Source: Nonomuraea terrae
GTDB lineage: Bacteria; Actinomycetota; Actinomycetes; Streptosporangiales; Streptosporangiaceae
DNA: 64,000 nt
Assembly (NCBI RefSeq): GCF_004348995.1
Contig: NZ_SMKQ01000003.1
Coordinates: forward strand, 62,001 to 126,000
Direction of reading: 5' to 3'
This document shows, piece after piece, positions 43,350 through 50,384 of the stretch. Under the pieces are notes generated by a model. The model had not been told where the DNA came from. It made no database searches and saw only the letters and a list, made by a program, of their open reading frames with translations. How positions within the stretch are numbered: position 1 is the stretch's first letter; each line of letters begins with the position of its first letter. The position numbers were made by a program, and so were the translations under genes.

Positions 43350-43913
43350 TCAGGCGGAGGTAGGCGGCCGCATGCGGCCGATCAGCGCCAGGCGTGCGCC
43401 GATCACGCCGAACGGCAGGCCGAGCAGCGGCACCACCGGCAGCAGCCAGAGGAACTCGGCGAGGGACGCCTCGACCGTCAGGCCGGGTTCGCCGTCGAAG
43501 AAACGCCCGTGAGCCCGTCTCCACCCAGGTGACTGTGGCCAGGACCCCGCCCAGGAACATCAGTGGGGTGCCGAGCGCCGTGCCCCAGAGCGCGGCCCGC
43601 ACTCCCGCCCGGAACGAGCGGCCGACCGCCGCGGCCGCCGCCGACCAGAGCGCGAAGACCACGACCGGGCCGAGCATCAGGAAGAAGAACGCCCCCTCCG
43701 GCGCGGCCGGGTCGCCGAGGTGGGGGGAGAGCAGCAGGACCAGCCCGAGCGTCACCGCCGCGCCCGGCCCCACTCCCGCCGCTCGTACGGCAGGGCCGCG
43801 GTCACGAGCCGCAGCAGCCGGGCGGGCCCGTCACCGTGTCCGGTGGCCCGCCACACCAGCGACAGCGCCACCGCCCACGGGAGCGCCAGGACGAATAACG
43901 GCAGGTGGCTCAT
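43350..43913 (-). pseudogene. Broken membrane protein gene of a PadR operon
   Basis: An ATG at 43913, one base after the PadR stop, begins MSHLPLFVLALPWAVALSLVWRATG and continues to YERREWGRA, then stops after two more codons. A second frame (up to about 43773) carries hydrophobic segments (GLVLLLSPHLG, FFFLMLGPVVVFALW, ALGTPLMFLGGVLATVTWVETG), and near 43505 a third frame takes over with ASLAEFLWLLPVVPLLGLPFG to a stop at 43350. The pieces fit one polytopic protein interrupted by a deletion and at least one frameshift. Translation of a whole protein is impossible. Confidence 0.65.
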
Positions 43914-43914
43914 G

Positions 43915-44223
43915 TCAGGTCGCCTCCAACGGCCGCAACCGGGTGAGGGGAGCACGGGAGGCGGCCAGCTCGGCGGCGAGGCTCAGGCCGGGGCCGGTCA
44001 GCCGGTACAGGTGCCTGGGAGGGCGGCCTTGGGGCGGCTCGCTCTCCCAGGTCGTCTCCAGCAGCCCGCGGTCGGCCAGGCGTATGAGGATCGGATAGAC
44101 CGAACCCGCCCGCAGGCCGAGCCGCCGGCACAGCTCGTAGCCGTACTGCCAGGAGGACGGCTCCTCCGCCAGCGCCAGCACCACCGCCGTGGTCTGCGCC
44201 GACGGCCGCCGCGTACGCGTCAT
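43915..44223 (-). CDS. PadR-family transcriptional regulator
   Basis: 102 residues: SAQTTAVVLALAEEPSSWQYGYELCRRLGLRAGSVYPILIRLADRGLLETTWE is the PadR winged helix with its conserved Tyr and Pro, followed by RHLYRLTGPG. A perfect dyad sits 6-25 bp upstream of the start codon. PadR proteins usually repress a linked transporter or membrane protein; here the linked gene is broken. Confidence 0.9.
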   Translation of the reverse strand: MTRTRRPSAQTTAVVLALAEEPSSWQYGYELCRRLGLRAGSVYPILIRLADRGLLETTWESEPPQGRPPRHLYRLTGPGLSLAAELAASRAPLTRLRPLEAT

Positions 44224-44228
44224 GCCTT

Positions 44229-44248
44229 AACTCTATATAGGTAGAGTT
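44229..44248. promoter_or_regulatory. PadR operator
   Basis: AACTCTA (44229-44235) and TAGAGTT (44242-44248) are perfect inverted repeats around TATAGG, immediately upstream of the PadR start. The AT-rich centre could overlap the -10 region. Autorepression is the likely role. Confidence 0.65.
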
Positions 44249-44285
44249 GCCCGGTCCAGCCCCTGATCCGGCAGCGGCCGCGTGC

Positions 44286-45227
44286 TCAGGCGCCTTGGCC
44301 CTCGACCTGCCAAAGGACGCCTCTCCCTCGCTGAGACGCCCGTGTCATGGCTCTGTGCCACTTCAGGTGCTTGTCCGTGTCGATGACCCACGACCCGCAG
44401 TCGGGGCACTCATAGCCCGCCGGTCGCGGTGCCGGCTCGGACGGGAGCGCTCCGATCGGGCGGTCGTACTCCTGCGCGGCCAGCCACAGCTGCCGCCACA
44501 GGAGATCGACGTCGTCCTGGCGGGCCCCGAACAACCGCAGGAGAGGGTCCAGGAGCTCCCACTTGGGCGCGCGCTGGCCCTTGAAGACCCCTGACAGGGT
44601 CGCCGGGGAGGCCGGAAGCGGATGCAGCTGCTCCTGGAGGACTCGGTATCTCGGTTTGCCCGCCCTGCGGTGCGCGCGTGCCAGCTCCTGGGCGAGATGC
44701 CGCCGGGGGTCAGTCCCCGGCGGCATCTCCATCGCGGGGGGCGGCAGGACCGCCGTCGTCATGCTCACGACCTTCACAGGGGGAGCGAGGGTGTCCTCCT
44801 GAGCGATGGCGAGCGGCACTTTCGGCGCCGGGTAACGCGACCGGCCGACGTCTGAGCCGCGCTCCGCCGTGGCCATGCCGATGGCCCTCACGACCCTGAA
44901 GGCCGCCGTCAGCGGGATCGCGACCTCCATGGCCAGGTGCTGCGCGGCCTCGTTGTACTCCTCCATGTGTCTGCCTTGGGAGACGACATCGCGAACCATC
45001 CGCTGGGAGCGTACGGAGACCCGCAACGGCTCCCGCACCCCCAGGGAATCCCTGCCTCCCTTGAGCGCCTCGACGAAAAGGCGCACATCGGCCCCGCTGT
45101 CGTGCCCCATCGACGAGCGCTCCTCCAGGAACGACACGCACAGGCCGAGGGCGTCCTCCGCGATGAGGCAGTACGCGGTCCGCATCGTCCGGGTCGGCAG
45201 CTGGGTGACGAGCAGGCGCGGGGGCAC
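44286..45227 (-). CDS. HTH protein with C-terminal Ros-type C2H2 zinc finger and an unknown N-terminal domain
   Basis: 313 residues if the GTG at 45227 is used; it overlaps the upstream stop by one base (TAGTG). Residues 1-150 form a helical domain I do not recognise (MRTAYCLIAEDALGLCVSFLEE, VSVRSQRMVRDVVSQGRHMEEYNEA). Residues about 170-260 hold a helix-turn-helix common in Streptosporangiales (RRHLAQELARAHRRAGKPRYRVL, PATLSGVFKGQRAPKWELL). Residues about 285-302 are CPDCGSWVIDTDKHLKWH, C-x2-C-x9-H-x3-H, the spacing of Ros/MucR zinc fingers. An internal ATG at 44762 with its own weak ribosome site could instead start a separate 158-residue HTH-zinc-finger protein. No enzyme motif is visible. 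Confidence 0.65.
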   Translation of the reverse strand: MPPRLLVTQLPTRTMRTAYCLIAEDALGLCVSFLEERSSMGHDSGADVRLFVEALKGGRDSLGVREPLRVSVRSQRMVRDVVSQGRHMEEYNEAAQHLAMEVAIPLTAAFRVVRAIGMATAERGSDVGRSRYPAPKVPLAIAQEDTLAPPVKVVSMTTAVLPPPAMEMPPGTDPRRHLAQELARAHRRAGKPRYRVLQEQLHPLPASPATLSGVFKGQRAPKWELLDPLLRLFGARQDDVDLLWRQLWLAAQEYDRPIGALPSEPAPRPAGYECPDCGSWVIDTDKHLKWHRAMTRASQRGRGVLWQVEGQGA

Positions 45228-45601
45228 TACGGTGCTCCATCCCGCGCGTCGATCCCCTGCCTGCGGGTGTCCGCGACGACGGCTCGCACCCACGACGCCG
45301 CCAGCCGGCCGACGAACGAACGGGGCGTCGCCGCCATGCCGCGCCCCACCGACGTGAGGGTCACCGTCCGCGTGACCTGGCCCGCGACCAGGGACGTCGT
45401 GGTCGCGGCGGCCAGGGCGACCCACAGGTCGTATCCCTGGGGAAGCAGCATGACCACGAAGGTCACGTACGTGACCAGCACTCCCACGAAGACGACCACC
45501 CAGGCAGCCCGCTGCTCCCTGGGATGCCGTCCGGCGGACGGCTGGCTTCGGCGAGGGGCGCGAGCGCGCTCCCTGCCGGAAGATCCGGGCGACGTCGCCA
45601 T
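45227..45601 (-). CDS. Two-helix membrane protein
   Basis: 124 residues from an ATG with AGGAGG 6-11 bases upstream. A basic, Arg/Ser-rich stretch of 30 residues precedes two hydrophobic helices (AWVVVFVGVLVTYVTFVVMLL and WVALAAATTTSLVAG), and the tail is cytoplasmic and charged. I do not recognise a family. It is coupled to the HTH-zinc-finger gene by a one-base overlap, which suggests a membrane-associated sensor or anchor for that protein (inference). Confidence 0.7.
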   Translation of the reverse strand: MATSPGSSGRERARAPRRSQPSAGRHPREQRAAWVVVFVGVLVTYVTFVVMLLPQGYDLWVALAAATTTSLVAGQVTRTVTLTSVGRGMAATPRSFVGRLAASWVRAVVADTRRQGIDARDGAP

Positions 45602-45632
45602 CAGCGACCTCCTTGACTAATATTGATCTTGT

Positions 45633-45975
45633 TGACTCCAGGTGGGGGCGCCGAATGCGGCACGTGGATATGGCCGCTATTGGCGCTGGCTTACCAGGAA
45701 CTCCGGGATACAACGCCTGGGCAAACAGGTGTGTGAGAGTTCCTCGTCGAGAGCAAGCATGGCACGGGCGATCGCCCTCGCGCCACTTGACCGGGCCATG
45801 AACGATCGCGCGGTCTGGGAAAGGCAGGGCGTGACGCATATTCGTCGGCGGCCGGAAATACGCTCTCCGGTCGCGCGCATGTCCGCGCTCCTGTCGGAGG
45901 AAATGACGAAGGGGCCCCTGTTTGCCCAGGAGGCCCCTTCGTTTTTCACTGGTTCCGACGCCCCACCTGGAGTCA
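45633..45975. repeat. 15-bp perfect inverted repeats bounding 343 bp
   Basis: TGACTCCAGGTGGGG at 45633-45647 is matched exactly by its inverse at 45961-45975, and the similarity extends imperfectly inward (GCGCCGAA against CGTCGGAA). No transposase or target duplication is seen. The ends could pair as the closing stem of a structured RNA or be terminal repeats of a small non-autonomous element. Confidence 0.5.
45907..45946 (+). terminator. Rho-independent terminator on the plus strand
   Basis: CGAAGGGGCC (45907-45916) pairs with GGCCCCTTCG (45932-45941) and is followed directly by TTTTT. This is the clearest intrinsic terminator in the window, yet there is no convincing plus-strand gene upstream of it, so it may end a non-coding transcript within the inverted-repeat element. 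Confidence 0.75.
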
Positions 45976-46054
45976 GCAGATAGTCGCCTCGGAATCTCGG
46001 AGGGGCGGGAACGGTCTCTCACTTTGAAAAACCTTCTGGAGTGCCCCTCCTCGA

Positions 46055-46082
46055 CTTGCGGTCACGATATTGGAACCGCAAG
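46055..46082. promoter_or_regulatory. 8-bp dyad in low-GC region
   Basis: CTTGCGGT (46055-46062) and ACCGCAAG (46075-46082) are perfect inverse copies around 12 bases. It could be an operator or a hairpin. Confidence 0.35.
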
Positions 46083-46096
46083 CTCAATCACCATGA

Positions 46097-46114
46097 TTGT
46101 ACATGTGGGTACAA
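46097..46114. promoter_or_regulatory. TTGTAC-N6-GTACAA dyad
   Basis: A perfect 6-bp inverted repeat with a 6-base spacer, 15 bp after the previous dyad. The 18-bp size fits a classical HTH dimer site; the HTH protein encoded at 44286 is a possible binder. Confidence 0.45.
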
Positions 46115-46230
46115 GCCGCAGGGGTCCGGACCCATCAGATCGCGAAGCACCTGCTCCAGGCGGGGGCATCGCGGGGTGACAGGGCCTCTGTCGCATGACA
46201 ATTAGAGGGATTACGGCCTAGATCGGGCAA

Positions 46231-46300
46231 GTGATGAAACGGAACGAAACCGAATGAAACGATGTTGAACTCAATCAAACTATATGGAATCTTACGAAAG
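46231..46300. repeat. Seven helically phased 10-bp repeats (GAAAC-type)
   Basis: Successive 10-bp blocks end TGAAAC, CGAAAC, TGAAAC, TTGAAC, TCAAAC, TGGAAT and CGAAAG in exact register over 70 bp. Short A-tracts repeated at the helical pitch bend DNA; the first three blocks are also similar enough to be binding sites for a cooperatively loading protein. Confidence 0.55.
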
Positions 46301-46906
46301 GGTAACACGGACTTTCGGGCGCCTCTCCCTCCATTATGTCACGTCCTTAAATCGTTCCTGCCCGGACCCGAAATCGATCGCCCGACACCCCGCCGAGCCG
46401 ATCCAGTATGCCGGGCCTTGTATGTGACTCTCCATATCCGTTGCACCGGGGATCACGATGATCAGGAAATTCGCCTTTCCGGATCGACGGCGTCATGCCT
46501 CTGCGAGTCTTATCGACGATGCGCCTGTTCCGCCATGGACGGATTCTCTCGATGTTTGCCGGAGTGCGCCCCTGGATATGTGGGACCCGATGCCGAAGAA
46601 TGGCGCGCATCGACGGTCATCTTCCATTAAAGCCCGGCGTGTCGTCGTGTTCGGGGCCGCGATGCCATCACTATTCGTGATCTCTGTGTCACACAAAGTC
46701 AGCACGGAACTTGACACCGCATCCGGAAACGCTGCCACGTATGCGTACGCGGTCAGGCGTAGTAGACGCCGATCCTGGCAGAGCACCATGGCCACGCGCC
46801 GCCCAGATCGCATCACCGGCCGGGGGGAGCCGGCGGCTCCAGATGGTGAACGAGGTGCGAGGTCACCGAGTCGGCCATCATCGCGGCGGCCACCGACAAA
46901 GGAGGC

Positions 46907-47416
46907 TCAGCCGTGCTCCGCGTGCTGCCCGTGGTCGGAGACCTGGGCGTCGAACCAGGCGTGCAGCGCCTTCACCAGGGCGGTGTCCGACGTGACGTAC
47001 GAGATCTGGGCCCCGTCGGCCGTCTCCGTGTAGCGCACGTCGATGCGGTCGTGACCCGCTTCGAGGTCGCGCAGGCCGGGCATCTCGCCGCCGTGGATGG
47101 AGGCGGGGTCGCCGTAGTCGCCTTGGGTGAAGCGCGCGCTCTCCTCGGTGAGGTGCTCGCGGATGAGCGTGATCTGCCGTGCGTCGGCGGGGTCGTCGGA
47201 GGAGACGGTCTGCAGGCCGCCGGTGGCCCCCTTGGCGAAGCGGTGTGTGGTGCGGTCGAGGTCGAACGGCATCACCTGCCGGCTCCTGGCCGCGACCTCG
47301 GCCTGGCGCTCGGCCGACGTGTCCTGGCCGACGAGCACGTACGCGCCCGCAGCGACGGCGACGGTGGCGAGCCCGGCGACGAGCAGCCGGTGGCTTCTGG
47401 CGTTCCTAGGGTTCAT
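46907..47416 (-). CDS. Membrane-anchored conserved actinobacterial protein (often misnamed aspartate carbamoyltransferase)
   Basis: 169 residues from the ATG at 47416. An N-terminal membrane helix (RLLVAGLATVAVAAGAYVLVG) is followed by an extracytoplasmic domain with GGLQTVSSDDPADARQITLIREHL, FTQGDYGDPASIHGGEMPGLRDLE and TSDTALVKALHAWFDAQVSDHG. The last His-rich region suggests metal binding. I recall this family being annotated as aspartate carbamoyltransferase, although no carbamoyl-phosphate motif is present. It overlaps the MarR gene by 11 bp and is part of its operon. Confidence 0.75.
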   Translation of the reverse strand: MNPRNARSHRLLVAGLATVAVAAGAYVLVGQDTSAERQAEVAARSRQVMPFDLDRTTHRFAKGATGGLQTVSSDDPADARQITLIREHLTEESARFTQGDYGDPASIHGGEMPGLRDLEAGHDRIDVRYTETADGAQISYVTSDTALVKALHAWFDAQVSDHGQHAEHG

Positions 47417-47828
47417 CCACTGCCTCCGTGAGGACTTGGAGGGCGTGCAGGACGGTGGCACGCTCGCCCTCCGGCACCCGGTCGAGGAGCGCCGCGAAGC
47501 GCGCCGCCCTGGCCTCGGCCAGGCGTTGGGCCGCGTTCGCGCCTTCGGGGGTCAGCCGGACCAGCACGCCGCGGCCGTCGTCGGGGGCGGGGGTGCGCTC
47601 GGCCCAGCCGCGGTTGATGAGCTGCGTGACCAGGCGGCTGGTGCTGCTCTTCTCCAGCCGCAGCCGATGGGCCAGCTCGCTCTGCCGCAGTGCGCCCTCC
47701 CGGGCCAGCTCGCCCAGCGCGTGGGCCTCCGACACGGGCACGGGCTGCCCGCAGGGGGTCCGGTCGGGCTGGTGCAGCCCGAACGCCCGGACGAACCGGC
47801 TCACCGCGTCCTGTAGCTCACGCTCCAT
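47406..47828 (-). CDS. MarR-family transcriptional regulator
   Basis: 140 residues: VSEAHALGELAREGALRQSELAHRLRLEKSSTSRLVTQLINRGWAERTPAPDDGRGVLVRLTPEG is the winged helix. Two Cys-free helices flank it. The upstream 50 bp contain GTTG/CAAC half-sites (around 47850-47867) that may be its operator. It heads a two-gene operon with the membrane-anchored protein above. Confidence 0.9.
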   Translation of the reverse strand: MERELQDAVSRFVRAFGLHQPDRTPCGQPVPVSEAHALGELAREGALRQSELAHRLRLEKSSTSRLVTQLINRGWAERTPAPDDGRGVLVRLTPEGANAAQRLAEARAARFAALLDRVPEGERATVLHALQVLTEAVDEP

Positions 47829-47875
47829 GGTTCGACCGTACAACCATCTCGTTGCATCGCACAACCAGATGGCGG

Positions 47876-48977
47876 TTACTCGGGTTTCAGGCTTCCGTCG
47901 AGGAGGCCGTCGATCCCGGTGGCGACCAGGCCGGCGCTGATCTCCCGTACGGCTCTGGCGGTGTCCTGTAGCGCGAGCAGGCGCGCGAACGCCTCGCCGT
48001 AGCGGCGTTGCTCCTCGATCGGCAGTCTGGGCAGCGCCGCCCGCCGCGGGTCCAGCCGCACCGACGAGCCGGGGCGGCTGCTCGCCGCGCTCTCGGCGCG
48101 CAGGCAACCGGCCAGGAAGTACGGGTCGAGGCGCTCGGGGTCGGTGCGGAAGAGCAGCAGCTGCGGGCCGAGCACGGCTCCCGCCTGCGTCATCACCCGC
48201 GGCACCGAGCCGCCGGCCACCAGCAAGGAGGCCACCACGTCGCCCTCCTCGACGCGGACCAGCCCGGGAGCCTCGCCGGTGCGGCCGGTGGGCTCCCGGT
48301 CGAGCAGCAGGTCCTTGGCCGTCAGGAGGGGGAGCACCCCGTCGTCGGGGATCCTCAGCGGCCCCTGCATGACGGTGACGACTCCGGCGCGGGTCAGCTC
48401 GCCGAGGGTGGTCATCGCGAGATCGCGGCGTGGACTCGCCACGATCCGGGGAAGGGTGAGGTGCTCCACCGTCGCCGACAGGCGCTCACTCATCGCGATA
48501 TATCCGGAAGTGGGCTCTTGCGTCACGACTCGGCGGCTCGTCGGGGTGCGCCGCTGGAGGCCGGGGCCGCGCCGGGGAAGAGGCTGACGATCGCGCGCAG
48601 CACGCCCGCCCGCAACAGGTTGCCGCGCACCCGCCGGCCGGGCCGCCGACCGGCCGCCACGCCCGGCATCATGATCACGACCAGCCCGCCCGGCCGTACG
48701 TGCGCCAGGCAGTGCTGCACCCACGCCAGCTCCGACTCGCCACGCGGCGGCAGCCCGAACTCCCAGCGCGGGTCACTGGTCAGCTCGTCGTATCCCCAGC
48801 CGCGTTCGTTGAACGGCGGATTGCACACCACGGCGTCGAACTGCTCGCCCGCGAAGGCGTCGGCGCGCAGGGAGTCGCCCACCTCGATCCGCGTATCGAA
48901 CCCGTGCAGGCGCAGCCGGATGCTCGCGAGCCGGGCGGTGTTCTCGTTCAGCTCCTGCCCGGACACCCGGCTGCCCG
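47876..48977 (-). pseudogene. Remnant of an N-6 adenine DNA methylase
   Basis: The upstream frame (48977 to 48523) reads SGQELNENTARLASIRLRLHG, then DAVVCNPPFNERGWGYDEL with the NPPF catalytic motif, and GGLVVIMMPGVAAGRRPGRRVR; it stops before the expected end. The downstream frame, from about 48493 to 47876, is the target-recognition-like C-terminus (LPRIVASPRRDLAMTTLGELTRAGVVTV, PRLPIEEQRRYGEAFARLL). The SAM-binding DPACGSG motif and the whole N-terminal half are absent, and the two pieces are out of frame. The original was an actinobacterial type I-like methylase. Confidence 0.75.
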
Positions 48978-49034
48978 GGCAGCAAGGTCAAGGTCGGTAC
49001 GCCCATCGTCCTGACCTGCACGAAGGACGCCTGA
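48975..49034 (+). pseudogene. C-terminal PASTA-domain scrap
   Basis: Nineteen codons ending at a TGA (49032-49034) read PGSKVKVGTPIVLTCTKDA, which fits the last strands of a PASTA domain. It begins at the exact point where the methylase remnant breaks off, so both are products of a rearrangement junction. Confidence 0.35.
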
Positions 49035-49041
49035 CGCGGGC

Positions 49042-49569
49042 TCAGCCCATGGTCCTGGCGCCGTCCAGCGACTCACGGATGATGTCGGCGTGCCCGGCGT
49101 GCTGGGCGGTCTCGGCGACGATGTGCATCAGCACCCGCCGGGCCGACCACCGCGCGCCCGCCTCGAACCACGGGGCGTCGGGCAGCGGGTGGCTCACGCC
49201 GAGGTCGGGCAGGGCGGCGACCACCTCGTCGGTCCTGCGGGCCACCTCGGCGTACTCGTCCAGCACGCCGGCCAGGGTCTCCTCGGGCAGCAGCCGGAAT
49301 CCGTCGGTCCACCGCGCCCGGTCGGCCTCGGTCATCTCGGCGAAGTCGGGCCTCCCCGACGGCCCCTCCAGGATGAAGTCCACCCAGTTCCGCTCAACCT
49401 CGGTGACGTGCTTGACCAGGCCGCCCAGGCACAGCTCGCTGGCGGTGGTCCGCTGCCTGGCCTGCTCGTCGGTGAGGTCGCGGGTGGTGAAGCGGAGGAA
49501 GTGCCGGTGCTTGGCGAGCGCCTCCAGCAGGTCGGCGCGCTCGTCCGTGATCAGCTCTTCGATGGTCAT
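49042..49569 (-). CDS. DinB family protein (DUF664)
   Basis: 175 residues of a four-helix bundle: LLEALAKHRHFLRFTTRDLTDEQARQR, LGGLVKHVTEVERNWVDF, SARRVLMHIVAETAQHAGHADIIRE. The three metal histidines are H58-equivalent in LVKHVTEVE, and H/H in HIVAETAQHAGH. Proteins of this type are metal-binding thiol transferases such as mycothiol-dependent enzymes. It is a single gene with GGAAGG upstream of the ATG at 49569. Confidence 0.88.
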   Translation of the reverse strand: MTIEELITDERADLLEALAKHRHFLRFTTRDLTDEQARQRTTASELCLGGLVKHVTEVERNWVDFILEGPSGRPDFAEMTEADRARWTDGFRLLPEETLAGVLDEYAEVARRTDEVVAALPDLGVSHPLPDAPWFEAGARWSARRVLMHIVAETAQHAGHADIIRESLDGARTMG

Positions 49570-49780
49570 GGTGATGCCTTCCGTTCGTGTTGCCCGGTCA
49601 AGGACAACTCTGTCGGCAATCGCGGTCAGCTTCCGGCCTCAATCGGTCTTGTGTGTCGTTGTGCACGCCGGGGCTGATCTGTGTGGTTGTACGCAGAACG
49701 CCAGGTCGCGGCTGCCTAGATTGAGGGTCGTCCGGAGAGATCGCTCCGGAGGTTCTCCTCACAGTCAGGGATGGATGGTC

Positions 49781-50233
49781 ATGTCGAAGCTTCGTAGCCT
49801 TCTCGCCGGTACGGTTCTGGCCGGCGCCGTGGTGGCCGGTGTCGCGGCTGCTCCGGCCCAGGCGGCCACCGCGAGTGCGACGACGGCGTCGTCGTACGCC
49901 AAGCACTGGTTCGAGGGCTACTCCGGTTACGGCCGCGGGGAGTCGAGCGGTCACCGTTCGTACTACAAGGGCTTCTACTATGCCGCGAACGGCCGCTACT
50001 ACTTCGACGTGGACGTGTGGGACCGTGACCGTGACCGGGAGAACACCTACGTGGACTTCTGGTACCACGACGACCGCGGCTGGCACCAGGGCCGCCGGCT
50101 GGTGACCGGCGGGCACGGCACGTTCCGGTTCAGCTACAGCGCCCGCGGTGGGTTCGACGGCTACAAGTTCCGCATCGGCGAGGGCCTCGTGGGTCACTAC
50201 GACTGGAGCGACTACGGCCGGCGCTCCTGGTGA
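49781..50233 (+). CDS. Small secreted Tyr-rich protein
   Basis: 150 residues from the ATG at 49781. A signal peptide (MSKLRSLLAGTVLAGAVVAG, cleavage after AQA near 30) precedes a mature domain rich in Tyr, Asp, Trp and Gly: WFEGYSGYGRGESSG, YYFDVDVWDRDRDRENTYVDFWYHDDRGW, a pattern of alternating aromatic and acidic strands that suggests a beta-sandwich. I do not recognise the family beyond secreted actinobacterial hypothetical proteins. The following gap carries a strong dyad. Confidence 0.75.
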   Translation: MSKLRSLLAGTVLAGAVVAGVAAAPAQAATASATTASSYAKHWFEGYSGYGRGESSGHRSYYKGFYYAANGRYYFDVDVWDRDRDRENTYVDFWYHDDRGWHQGRRLVTGGHGTFRFSYSARGGFDGYKFRIGEGLVGHYDWSDYGRRSW

Positions 50234-50242
50234 CCCACCCCA

Positions 50243-50265
50243 CTGTTAGTTAGCGTAACTAACAG
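50243..50265. promoter_or_regulatory. Perfect 10-bp operator dyad before the efflux gene
   Basis: CTGTTAGTTA (50243-50252) and TAACTAACAG (50256-50265) are exact inverse copies around GCG. The sequence looks like a TetR/MarR-type operator. No regulator gene lies on either side; only a 23-codon frame starts 17 bp after it. Confidence 0.6.
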
Positions 50266-50384
50266 GTCTATTGTCGCTCCCATGCAATGGGATGAACCGG
50301 TCGAAACGCCTCAGGGCGTTCCTGACCGTTCTCGCAGCGCGGGCCGGCCGTGAGCCACCGCACCCGCGAGGCGGAGGCCGCCGC

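Larger units (their letters stand above)
45602..46906. other. 1.3-kb low-GC region without a convincing gene
   Basis: GC content is visibly lower than in the neighbours and open frames here have poor third-position GC and unfamiliar protein sequences. The stretch holds a 15-bp inverted repeat pair enclosing 343 bp, one strong intrinsic terminator on the plus strand, two tight dyads near 46055-46114 and seven 10-bp phased repeats from 46231. It may encode a non-coding RNA or be the regulatory and integration scar of an acquired segment. Confidence 0.5.

Noticed and set aside
45677..45983. Short frames on both strands inside the inverted-repeat element
   Set aside because: They read through the strong terminator hairpin and show no recognisable protein features.
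46262..46630. A 122-codon plus-strand open frame over the phased repeats
   Set aside because: Cys-rich random-looking sequence, no ribosome site, and low third-position GC.
46458..47033. A 191-codon plus-strand open frame in the low-GC region
   Set aside because: Third-position GC is far below that of real genes here, no family or ribosome site is seen, and it runs into the antisense of the 46907 gene.
50282..50353. 23-codon frame after the operator dyad
   Set aside because: No ribosome site and no domain; noted only as a possible trace of a lost regulator.
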